Shown: positions 22,990 to 33,319 of the stretch, one piece after another
How the letters are laid out: each line of letters starts with the position of its first letter
Position numbering within the stretch: the first letter of the stretch is position 1
Assembly (NCBI RefSeq): GCF_014805625.2
Contig: NW_024003416.1
Span: 603,516 to 667,515 of the forward strand
Origin: Glossina fuscipes
Taxonomy: Eukaryota > Arthropoda > Insecta > Diptera > Glossinidae
Reading direction: 5' to 3'
Length of the DNA: 64,000 nucleotides
Notes under the pieces: model-generated
What the model saw: the letters and a program-made list of their open reading frames with translations, nothing else
Database searches by the model: none
Told to the model about the DNA's origin: nothing
Translations under genes and position numbers: made by a program

Positions 22990-24390
22990 TAGTGTCAATC
23001 CAAATTTATATATTGAAATTGTTTGTTTTTGCTCTTGATTGCTTGTGTTTTAATGACATTAATTTTTTTTTACCAATTCCCTCACTTCTATCAATTTCTT
23101 TGTATATTAAGCACTATTGGGTTTTTTTCTCTCTCAAACACTCATCAAAAAATAATCTTGAACACTTATTTTATTACCGCTTGTATGCTCCCTGATCTTA
23201 AACTCTTATTCTTCCTTATTATTATTATTATTTTTTCGTGTAGCGTTCAAGTTGGTATATGCATGTGTTCATTGCTGCAGATTACAATTTTTATATACAT
23301 TCAAACATTACTGATGTGAAGTTAGCCCACATTTTAGCAAAGACAAAACCCTGCTCTAACTTCACACTTGGGTTAGCGCCTTTGCTAAGGTAATTGATAA
23401 TTAAACGCCACAAAATGATTAGAAAAACTAAACAAAAATAGAAACACAAGCATAAATGAAATAAGAAATTATACAGAAATGTTATAAGAATTAAAAAAAA
23501 AAATTTTCTTGTATTTACCATACAGTGTATAGCGTTGGCGAAAAGTTGCAATACATAAAGTGTGTATAAAAAGTTTTTACGAAATATGACGTACAGTTTT
23601 TTGATATGTCTTAAAGCACGCTAAAACCTACTAGAAAAAATTAACTTCATTACCCTGGTATTTGCTTTATAAATTCATAAATGAAGAGGGATTGTAAAAT
23701 GTAGAAATTATATCAATTCATTTACATAAAATTGATCAAACATTTCATTAGCAAGTCAAACAAAAGCATTATGTATATAAGTTCGAACACTTCGTTAGCA
23801 ACATTATTGCAGGCTTTTGCCTCTACGGTCTTGTGTATACAGAGCGGACCGGGTTTTGCCGACTTTCGAGGCGATGAACCCATACCAGGATAATGAAGTT
23901 GGCTTTTTCTGGTAGGTTTTAGCATTTTTCCAGACATATCAAAAATCTGCAGTCTGAAAATGGTTCTAACGCGATTTCAACATTGTATTCTTTCAGTATT
24001 TCGTAATATTTTGTATTTTTATTGCATGGGATTTAATAGCAATAACTAAGCATTTTTGGTTTTACGTTCGTAATTAGAGGCTTAGTATGTTTTATATGTG
24101 CACGTTTGCTAAGATTATTTAATCTTAATGCTTATTTTACTCTATTGTTGTTTATTTCGCAATAAATGCTAACTTAGCAATGAGATTTTGAGTGAAGACA
24201 CGAACCATAAAATGTGGGTTCTCTTGAGGGGCTATCTTCACTTCAGTCAAACATCGCGGTTTTTGAATTTGCATTGGTTGTTATGGAAGAAGTTTAACAC
24301 AGCATTCGTTCTATTTTATACATTTTAGAGTTGAGAGGGTGACGTAATTTTTTGATCGTTTTGATTAATAATGCACTTGCATTGTAAGCC
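22990..24390. other. AT-rich stretch with no gene recognised
   Basis: Apart from the interleaved inverted repeats at 23316-23388 and a short (ATT)n near 23217, nothing is identifiable. The 71-codon minus frame at 23722-23937 has no motif I can assign. Confidence 0.45.
23316..23388. repeat. Interleaved inverted repeats (A-B-A'-B')
   Basis: GTGAAGTTAG at 23316-23325 pairs with CTAACTTCAC at 23356-23365 (11 bp with the flanking T/A). TTAGCAAAG at 23334-23342 pairs with CTTTGCTAA at 23380-23388. The arms alternate rather than nest. Confidence 0.8.
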
Positions 24391-24394
24391 GTAT

Positions 24395-24645
24395 TCTTAT
24401 TTTAATTATTTATTATTCATATATATACATTTTTTTTTTATTTTATTCATCCCCATTTCGATTTATTCTTTAATATGTTTTCAATATACTGACATTCGTT
24501 TTTTTACTTGTCCGTGATCATGGCCTAGTCTGTCTGTGTTCTGTGTTACGGCTTTACTTAGCGATGTTTATAGCTTCTCAGCGATGTTTATAACTCGTCG
24601 CCTTATTTAATGCTCTTTCTTTCTGTTTCTTCAATTAAAACTACT
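24395..24645 (+). repeat. Second copy of the repeat interrupted by mariner A
   Basis: Aligns with the joined flanks of mariner A (19320-19435 plus 20605-20800). It lies directly before the post-integrase gypsy peptide. Confidence 0.6.
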
Positions 24646-24689
24646 GTTTGAGATCAAAAAGGTCTCGACTTTGGTGTCCAGAAACTCCA

Positions 24690-24930
24690 CTTTAAATACT
24701 TTAACCAAGTTTTTATCGTTTGAAAATTATTCGGAACATATATGAAGACCAACGTAAGCAACGGATTGTTTGAAATGTTAGAATACGAATTAGTGAGCAA
24801 ATTCAACAAGGAGCGAGATAAAATGCGAAAAGTGGCTAAGCGACAATAGGGTAAACATCGTACAAAGGTCGAATATGTGAAGTTGGAGAATTAGGATCAT
24901 TATCCCAAGTTTTATACAATGCACGTTCAA
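24690..24930 (+). pseudogene. Gypsy-like pol C-terminus (post-integrase) relic
   Basis: One plus-strand frame reads LFGTYMKTNVSNGLFEMLEY followed by ELVSKFNKERDKMRKVAKRQ, then a stop. This is the segment that normally follows the integrase core in gypsy-type pol (LFGT-K motif and charged helix). It is in the same orientation as 18404-19060 and starts about ten residues after that piece ends. Confidence 0.6.
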
Positions 24931-24939
24931 CGGACGGTT

Positions 24940-26195
24940 AAACTAAAGAAATACATGTGCCTAAAAGCCCTTACGAAGACACAAACCATACGAATTATAA
25001 TAATGTAGTGAATAATATAAAAAAAAGGATAAAATTCTTGTTTGAATATGTTCCGAACCTTTACAAATGTAAAATTAATGACGTATAAAACCAAACATGG
25101 TATTTGGAGATGGACATACAAAACAAACGTAAACGCATAACGGCTGCGTACTTAATGTAAAATGTTGGCGCCGCTACAACTGATGAGGTTGTTGTTGTTC
25201 TTGTTGCTGTTATCTAAATGGCTGTTTTTGTTATGATGATGGCGACCTGTACTTTAAATTAAGGGTCAAGGGCGATCAAGGGAATATCTGGTCGCTGACT
25301 ATGATGCTTAAAATGTTTAGTTTTAACGCGAAATCCGAATACAATTTAATTCTCTTTCGGTGGCGCTGCTTTCTTCTTTAATGCAATTCAATTGCAGGAA
25401 TTATACCTATATCACCACTTATTACGTACCCACAAGATATAGTTATAATGACTTAGAAAAATATATTGTTGTAAAGAAAAATTTCCCTGTTATATTATAT
25501 TTTTTTTTTGCGGTATTGCTCGTTGTTAAACTTAAAAAATTTAATTACCTACGAGTTGTGCAGCGTAAACAATTATACAATATATTTCGTTTGTCGCTCC
25601 GCCAGAGAAACTTTTTGTCCATTTATTTTATATTTATATTTTATAAGCAACTGCATATCATAACAAGACTATTTATCTCATTGGTTCAACCAAGTGGGCA
25701 TCGTTATGACTGTTGTTACGTTTATTTTCATTGTGTTAACTCTGCATGTACTCTGTTTTCTACTTAGTTTAGCTTACTAACCTTAACGCACTTTTCACAA
25801 CTTAACTTATAACACACTATGCGTATTTAAAATTAATCACTTACGACATATGCACATGAAAGCAAATAGTATATCAGAAGTTTTTTCTTGCGTTAATTGT
25901 GTTACAGCAAATCTCTTTTTGTACGCATATGTGGTTTTATCGTTTTTGTACAGTTTACATATTTCTTACATCGTTCCTGTTTTGTGCATGTATGAAAAAA
26001 TTAAATTTATATATATTTTCTTAGGTACATTTTTCTTCTTCTCCAATAAATTTAAGAAAAATATTTTCTTTAAAATATAATTTAATAATATCTTTTTGAT
26101 TTTAGGTGCGTTAGTTTCTGATGGCAAATACAATGTTTAGAGAACATTTATATGCACGTCGTCGTTAGGCTGGCAAACATTCATAATATACTATT
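24940..26195. other. No recognisable feature
   Basis: AT-rich. The 135-codon plus frame at 25360-25767 is hydrophobic/aromatic with no domain signature and is probably fortuitous. Confidence 0.45.
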
Positions 26196-26199
26196 ACAA

Positions 26200-26256
26200 A
26201 ATGCTTTTCTTGATAGATCGTGGTTTGAATTGTAATCAGTTTCTTTAAGAGTAGGA
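26200..26256. repeat. Direct repeat, left copy (with 27373-27445)
   Basis: TTTTCTTGATAGATCGTGGTTT and CAGTTTCTTTAAGAGTA recur at 27373-27445, where 15 extra bases (GATTCGTATCACTAG region) split the first block. The copies flank the gag-like relic. They could be parts of LTRs or of two 5' leaders of the same element. Confidence 0.6.
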
Positions 26257-26334
26257 TTATTTACAGCTTACTTAGTTTGACAACATTCTTTACTGAAACT
26301 TTCTAGTCGACTCAAATTTTCTTTTCCGACTAAC

Positions 26335-27360
26335 TCATTCTTCCCAAATATTCGGCTTATATAAGCAAGTTACCACAATTGATATGTTTTCCGCTAATTT
26401 TTTCCCCATGCAAGGTGCCCAACTTTGTCGTAATCGTGGTTGCGTCTGGTCTCTCGTTCTTATACTGCCTCTTCGGACATTCTCCACATAGCACGTTGGA
26501 GGAGTTGTCAATGATGAGGGCTTGAATTCTAGAAGCACTGTCTCCATCACCAAGTCGCTGTTTAGCCACTGTTTCTTTTAAGGCGTTGACTGCACTCAGT
26601 AAGGTTGAAAGCTGGCTCAACTTTCCACACATTTTTTCTTCTAAAGCTTCGCATCAACTTGACGTATCACTTTAATAATTTTTTCTTCCAAACATTCAGT
26701 GTGGCATTAAATTGGTCTAGCGCACCATCAACCTACTCTTCCAGCACGTTAATTTTGCCTTCGAATCGTAGGTACACTTCGTCTATACGTGTTTTCAGGA
26801 CGCCTTGATTTTCCTGAATTTTGTCAATCTTTTCCGTCGTCTTGTCAAGTTTTAATTTTATTTGTTGTTGCATTTGCTGCACGAATTGCATAATAACGGT
26901 TTCCGATATATTTGTACCATCTGAGCCTTTTTCTTTGGCACGTTTTCCTACTGCCGTAGCTGTATTTTCTGTTCCTCCAAAGTTGTCGTTTTGCTGTTCT
27001 CTTTGGTCTTGCTGTGCAATTTCTTATATGGTTGCATAGCTTTGGTGCATTCGCCGAAGCGTAGCGGCAACTTACGTATGTCCCTCTCGTCTCTCATCGG
27101 TTGCACATTTATCTTCTTCTTCTGCAATATTTTCCGTCGGATAAACTTCATAAGAATTCCCGTGCAAATCAGATGCGGAAGGATTCTCTCCCTCCTTCTT
27201 TAGTTGCTCCCGAAGTCGGCGCTGCAAGCTTTTCTTTTTTAATATGCTTGCCACCAGTTACTGTTACGTTTCTTTTCCTCAGCACCTTTTTGAGCTGTTT
27301 CACTGTTAGATCTTCTAATTTCACCATTTCCCTTGGTTTCCACGGTATCACTTCTGACAT
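26335..27360 (-). pseudogene. Gag-like relic with SAP-like N-terminus and coiled coil
   Basis: The minus strand starts MSEVIPWKPREMVKLEDLTV at 27360 and continues KQLKKVLRKRNVTVTGG, which has the spacing of a SAP motif (helix-turn-helix with LTVxQLKxxLRxR). After frame changes, the stretch 26900-26750 reads charged, heptad-like sequence (KIDKIQENQGVLKTRIDEVY), a probable coiled coil. The end (26632-26335) has SSNVLCGECPKRQYKNERPD and no clear knuckle. Retroelement gag proteins with such a layout occur in insects, so that origin is likely but not proven. No pol is nearby. A 60-70 bp direct repeat flanks the unit. Confidence 0.5.
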
Positions 27361-27372
27361 CAGTGGTTAAGA

Positions 27373-27445
27373 AATGTTTTTCTTGATAGGATTCGTATCA
27401 CTAGATCGTGGTTTTATTTACAATCAATTTCTTTAAGGGTAAGTC
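27373..27445. repeat. Direct repeat, right copy (with 26200-26256)
   Basis: Same repeat immediately upstream of the minus-strand start at 27360, with only about 13 bp between. Confidence 0.6.
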
Positions 27446-27449
27446 GTGC

Positions 27450-28625
27450 TATGAATTTGCACTTGCTTTTCCCTCCTTATTTTCTGGAAAAATTATTTAG
27501 TTGGGATGAAACTAGATTTGATACTTCCGCGACAATACATTACAAATGGTATATACATTGGTACCATTATAAATCGTATATACACACTCTATTTAATTAC
27601 CAAACTGATACTTATCGAACGCATTTATCATTTTCCCGTTGGAGTTCAAATTACTATACCGTTGGAAACTTTTGTGATGGAAAAAAACATTTAACTGAAT
27701 TGGAAATAGTAATAGAGGCATGTCGACATTTTTAATCAACATAAACTGTTATTTCATAATGCCAATTTACGTATTATACTTAATTTTAAAAAATCATCGT
27801 GTTATTTAATGAAATAATTGTAATCTAAATGACCATAAAATAACACAAACAAAGCTAGCATTATATCTATTTAACAAAGTAGAAGTTACTCTACAGTCAG
27901 GAAACCATACGCGTTCATTAGATAACTTTCTCATAGGACAGCTCCCAACACTTTTAGCCTTTTGTTTACATTGGTGCTTGCTCAGGCGGTCGAACGAATG
28001 AATCTTTTAAGTTCGAGCATGTTTATTTGTAAGGATTTAATTTGGCCATTACAGACTCTCAAATACCAAATCAACCACTCGAATTCGATTACTCTGAAAT
28101 AAAATTAAGTGTGACCAAAGCTTGTCGTATGCTATTCAACTCACTTGGGATTAACCAATCAAATCATACCCTTCATTTACGTGCGAAACTTTTTCATGAG
28201 GATTGAGTAACACTAGCACTTCTCTCTCTGTTGATCATTGTGAAAACGAGTTTTGTGTTAACATTTTAAGACAAGAGAACGTATGTATTGAAGGGGAGTT
28301 CACTCCTAGTTTGCTACGACTATGATTCAATGCTAGAAATAAATAAAAACAGAAACGTAAAAATTGCACTTTAAAATGAATACGATGGAAATGGAGCAAG
28401 CATTTAAAACAGACCTCTTTATAGAAAGGTACTTCTGACGTGTGCACTTAGCTAATAGTTTACCTATGCTTGCTATTATAAAAGCAAGCACAATTTATTC
28501 TAATAAACCCGAGTTGACTTTTACTACGATCCGTAGTTGAGAGCAATATACTGATTTTTATGGTCAAAAATAATTGAAACAAAAATTTTGCTAAAAAAAA
28601 TAAACAAAAATTCCAACAACTACAT
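27450..28625. other. No recognisable feature
   Basis: AT-rich, short frames without motifs. The 94-codon plus frame at 27451-27735 is rich in Tyr/His and looks fortuitous. Confidence 0.45.
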
Positions 28626-28629
28626 ACAT

Positions 28630-29600
28630 ATAATAAGTAGTAAATCTGAGGACACCTCTCAAACGTTTGCTTTATTTTAAGCCTTAATTTATAGTTTATA
28701 TAAAAATCAACGAAGGAGTTTATACACTTCTCTCAAATAATTTAGTAAAATTGACTATAGTTTTAATGATAACAAACTACTCAAGTTATGTAAAATGTAT
28801 TTTTAAACAAAATAAAACTAAAATTTTCAACTTAATTATTATTTATTTATTTTCATTTTGAATAAATTCAAATATTGGTACGCTACTTTTACATATATCT
28901 GTTCTTCGAAAAATAACGTTTTAGGTGTTAGTTTTTTTCACCATTGTATATGGATTTTTGGACACGCTTTGATAGCATTATCCGCTGAAAATTTCCGTAT
29001 AATGATTCTAAATAATGAGTAGTTTTGGGTTTTTTTACAGCCAAATATTTGATAAATCGAATCTATTGATTATTCTTCAATTGTGGTAGAGCGAAATTTG
29101 AAGGGAAAAATTATAGGATTTCGGTTTCGTAAGTTTAGATATCGACCGTGCAGTTCTTGTTCCAATCATGTGTTTGAGGAACTAATCGAAATTCAGCTTA
29201 TAATTTAATTTTATGGATTAATAGCACCTTACATTCACATCGGCTAAGGTTAAACACAAAGTAGAGTAAAGAATAACACATATGTTCTACTTGTTATATA
29301 TCCATTAAATGTTTTTTTTTTCGTTTTCCTAATTATCTAATATTATATTCTTAACTTAATCATTAAAATTCTTGGCTAATAAAGATTGATAATATCTTTG
29401 GTTTTGTTTATCAATATTTGTAAACCTCTTAATAAATTAAATATTCTTCTTTATGTACATTTCATATCATTTCTAAAATTATTCATTGAATAGCCGTTGA
29501 ATGCTTTCAAATTCGTCTCCAGGAGGTATGGTGGAGAATCTGATGTTTAAATTTGGCTCTTGGTTAATCTAAAAAACTGACACCGGAGAACATCGATTAA
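28630..29600 (-). repeat. Unclassified coding-derived repeat, copy 2
   Basis: Aligns with 45-1150. On the minus strand 29010-28845 reads SKNPYTMVKKTNT, stop, NVIFRRTDICKS and PIFEFIQNENK, matching the SKNPY...IFR...PIF-FI-NENK series of copy 1. Upstream on the same strand (29580-29500) is EPNLNIRFSTIPPGDEFESI. Internal stops show it is dead. Family not recognised. Confidence 0.55.
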
Positions 29601-29959
29601 ACTGACTGAGAATCACGTAATTGTGGTTAAAATGTGAAAGTGGATGGGATGTTTTAAAAGACTTCGCGAAAAAGTTGTGATTTGCTAAATTGTATAATAT
29701 TTTTATGTTTTTGCTCATTTAAAAGCTGCTAACATGAATTTGCAAATCGCTATTCTTTTCTACGTTCCGATGACAATAATGTTACCAACGATGAGACGAA
29801 AGAAGTAGCAATTGGTTATAAAGCGCAAACCGTAATACTTTATGTGCGTGGTGTATAATGGATAATAATGGCTTTTTCCACTACTATAGTTAGTAAGGAG
29901 TTGAACGGTAGTCAAATGAGAACATGGACGAAAAAATTACAGAAAATTTAGAAACGTTT

Positions 29960-30725
29960 GAATGCCTACCAAATTAAGTAACAAAAGAAAGAAGTGTGGT
30001 GTTAAATAACCTTCGTCATCCTATTCCAATTGTTGACATTGAACTTAGTGTTGAAATCGAAGCAATGTCCACGATGTATGTCGTAGATTCATTTTTATCA
30101 TGCTATCGTTAAAGTTAAAGTTCCTTTCGAAATTAAAGCCATTTCTCAATGTCGTTGGTGTCAACATTTTGCGAACACCTAGAATTTGTTAAGTGTGGCT
30201 TGGATCACTTAACCAAATCCTGTACTAAAAATGACGGTCCATCCAATTATGAAGCACGTTCCATATACCAGCATCTTCTTCAAAAGAAATCTGAAAAGTC
30301 TATCTTCCGTACGCTAAGCAATGTAATAATCATGTTTACAACTAATAAGAATACTTTTTGGTTAGTACCCAACGATCAATTACAAATAATTTTGATGTCA
30401 TTAAAGGTAGTGATAATCTTACTAACAGCAAATACATATGTAAAAAATCCTAATTCTCCTTCAACTGTGGAGATTTCATTAAAAATCAGGTTGCGACAAC
30501 AATTATTCCAACAATTATTTTTATTGTTACGTTATGATGACGCCCTTACTCTAAAAAATTATGCAGCTTTGAATTGATATGTGGAATGGATTTTTCAGTC
30601 ACATCCAAAAAATCGAAAATTATCTCAAAATCAATGGATATTATTCAATAACTGTCAACCATCCGAATGATAAAGCTTGTGCTAACTCTGTGATTCGAGT
30701 GAAAAATACAGTTAAATACAAGAGT
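29960..30725 (+). pseudogene. Jockey-clade LINE relic: ORF1 knuckles and endonuclease start
   Basis: The plus strand reads VVLNNLRHPIPIVDIELSVE (29998-30060), the phrase preceding the knuckles in Jockey ORF1. Then SQCRWCQHFANT and, in another frame, FVKCGLDHLTKSCTKN and GPSNYEARSIYQHLLQKK give the knuckle series and its tail. Near 30560-30720 WNGFFSHIQKIENYLKING and SITVNHPNDKACANSVIRVK are the start of the Jockey-type endonuclease; the segment expected between these two, with the catalytic Glu, is missing. Frame changes and stops are present. Confidence 0.75.
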
Positions 30726-30739
30726 TTTTATGATCTTTT

Positions 30740-30875
30740 TTTATTAATGTTAATTTTCTTCTTCATTTCTTATTATTATTATTATTAATTTCGCCGGAGT
30801 AATAAATTCTAAGACTAAAAACTCTTAAAAGGACCAGCATCTAAGGCTATCGGTCGAGAGAATTTTTACTTTAAG
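30740..30875 (+). repeat. LINE-type 3' tail fragment with (ATT)n
   Basis: TTATTATTATT at 30768-30787 is followed by CTAAGACTAAAAA and AAGGCTATCGG. The same order (ATT)n, TTAGACTAAAAA, AGGCTATCGG occurs at 38640-38740, where it ends in GTAAGTGGAATAAATAAAT, a CR1-like terminus. Confidence 0.55.
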
Positions 30876-30879
30876 AGAT

Positions 30880-32640
30880 AGGTTTTGGAAATTGATACAG
30901 ATGTGGCATGTAGACACCTGGAATATTGCTTCTTCTCAGCTCATGCTACCATTTGTAAAATAGATATTTCTATGCTGAAGTTGAAAATGAAATATCGAAC
31001 ACCTATAAATTGATTCATAAATATTCCCAAGTTTTTTTGTATGAATATTTATAGTTCCGACAGTTTCTCTCTATTTATTTAAATAACGTATTGGTATATT
31101 GCTCCAACTGAGGAGCAGTAATCTCTGTGATCTGCTCGGCATTGCGATAAAATTTACTTTTACTTTGCATATTAAACATAAAACTAATAGAAAACAAATC
31201 ATTTCTTTTACGTTTTTCTTGTAATTAATATAATATTTAACTATGTACGCACAGAATTGAGCTTCGAAGCAATCAATTTTTTGAATTCTGCGTATTCGCA
31301 TTTTATTAAACGACTTGTCTTTTAAAGCCGGCCGATGTATCTAACTTATCTAACTCTCATTGATCCTAAATATAAGATTCTTATAAAAAACGTTAATAGA
31401 AATTATCAAACACATAGGTTGATTGCGGTACTCATAATATAAAAGCCGTCACTACATGTTACAGTTGTTATTTACTAATAACAGATATTAATATATATTA
31501 TTTTAAAAATTAAGTGATTTATTGTAAATACGGCTCTTACATCTTTCAGGCGAATAACTATTTTAGCCGTTGTTTGCTACTCAAACTATTTTTTAAATTT
31601 TCTCTCTACCCAATATTTAAGGATTAGCTTCTGTATTTGCTGGAAGTCTGTAACACTGTTCAGTCACTGTTCGATTTGATATTCGTGATTCCTTGTGTAT
31701 GCACTATACCAATTTTTTTTATAAGCGTCGATGAAACGTTTTCGTTTATCAACAATTCCAGTGTCGAAGTGCGCCATATAAAAATAAAACATATCTTTTT
31801 TGTACATAGAGTGCGTTCTAAAGTCAGGAAAACCTTTTTAAACTATCAGTGGCAACAATGAATTACGTCGTTAGCCAACGAGAGTTGGATGGTACCAATT
31901 TTGTTTGTTCTTTTATGTTTTTCAGTGCAGTAATTAAGTGACAACAATATTTCTAATATCTTCTATTCTCTTTCGACTTTATCAATGGTGAGGAATGATG
32001 GATACCTGAGTTCGAAGGTTTAGACCCTTCGCTAACACTATACGAAACATGCATGTGATCCGGACAGATAGAAATGAAGTTATAATGCTGCGAGTGACAA
32101 TGTGTCCATTTTGTCCCATGATTGCTGTCATTACAGAAGAGAAAAGACTACAGTTCCAGAAAGAGCGAGAATTATCGAGTGCAGGTTAGCAATAGAAGCT
32201 GTTATACCACATCAAAGATTTCAGTGCCTGGATACATATGCAGACATTCGGTGTATTAGACATCGGGAAACCCAATATATATTTACCACGCTAAAAATAT
32301 ATTGAAAATAATATATGTCTACCAAAAGGGTTTAAACTTGTCGGCAGGCCTTTTTGCTGCAATGATGCAATCAAGTTACTAATGCAAAAGGCCAAAAGAA
32401 GGACAGAAAATTGAAATGTATTTAATATCCTCCATAAAAGTTGATAACACTCACTTTGCCTTTAGAAATCAGTAACTACATAGAATTTGCATTATAAATT
32501 TTACTCAAAATGAAGATGTTGGAAGTTCTGAACTGAAGAACGATTCACTCCACAATGTATTTATCTTCAGGCTGCGTAATCACAAGCTAGAAAATCTCTT
32601 AAGGTACGCGAACACCTGCAAGCAAAACAGTGGATAACAT
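30880..32640. other. No recognisable feature
   Basis: AT-rich intergenic or intronic sequence. The short frames at 31071-31301, 31637-31861 and 32102-32305 have no motif. Confidence 0.45.
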
Positions 32641-32647
32641 ATATAAA

Positions 32648-33310
32648 ACAAGTAAGAAAGTTATATGCGGCGGAAGCCGAATCTCGTATACCCACCACTA
32701 TATTTTTTACATTCTACTGTCCAAGTTCTTGTAGGTGATACCAATATTGCTAGTATGATTAAGAAAAAAGTAATCGCGGTGTCTACCATATTCAATTTAA
32801 AATTAATCCATATGTAAGCAGATAATATACCTTCACTGAAGGAGTGTACAAAATAGTTTTGAACATTCGGTCTGGTTTGCCTTATGATAAATAAGCATAA
32901 AACCTCAACAAAGTGAACAAACATAATTTAATCACTTGTAACTTTGTGCGGGCGTGGCGGATGTTTACTATTTTTGCACGTAAGGAGGAGAGCTCTTCGT
33001 AAAGTAACTGTAGAAAACTTCAGCCTTCTAGCTTCTATGATTTTCGAATAACGAGCAAAAATCCAAAAAATTTTGTCAAAACAAACGTAGTTGCATTCAG
33101 TTTACGCACCGCTTTTAATGTTTCTACCAAATTTGAAGTCGATATCTTCATTTTTGCGACCAGGAGATTGCCAACAACACCCATCACCGGACAACATGGC
33201 AAACTCAACCCAGAATTTCTTTTCTGATGAAGAATATGTATACCTTTAGGGTCTCTGAAGTTTTATTTTGGGTGTTACATACGTTATGGGAAAAAACATA
33301 ATCTTACAGT
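32648..33310 (+). repeat. DINE/INE-1-like (Helitron-related) element
   Basis: Head ACAAGTAAGAAAGTTA with CGGAAGCCGAATCTCGTATA and CCCACCA matches the copy at 15811. Inside, TGTGCGGGCGTGGCGG (about 32944) is like the GGGCGTGGC motif common in dipteran INE-1 elements. The region ends near 33300 after GTATACCTTTAGGGTC and a T-rich stretch. No open frame, as expected of a nonautonomous element. The assignment to DINE/INE-1 rests on motif memory. Confidence 0.5.
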
Positions 33311-33319
33311 GGCAGATAT

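Noticed and set aside
25360..25767. 135-codon plus-strand frame
   Set aside because: Hydrophobic/aromatic composition from AT-rich DNA, no motif, no repeat match.
26200..27445. Complete LTR element between the direct repeats
   Set aside because: The repeated part is only 60-70 bp, begins about 13 bp from the ORF start, and no primer site, polypurine tract or TG...CA ends were seen; kept only as a repeat.
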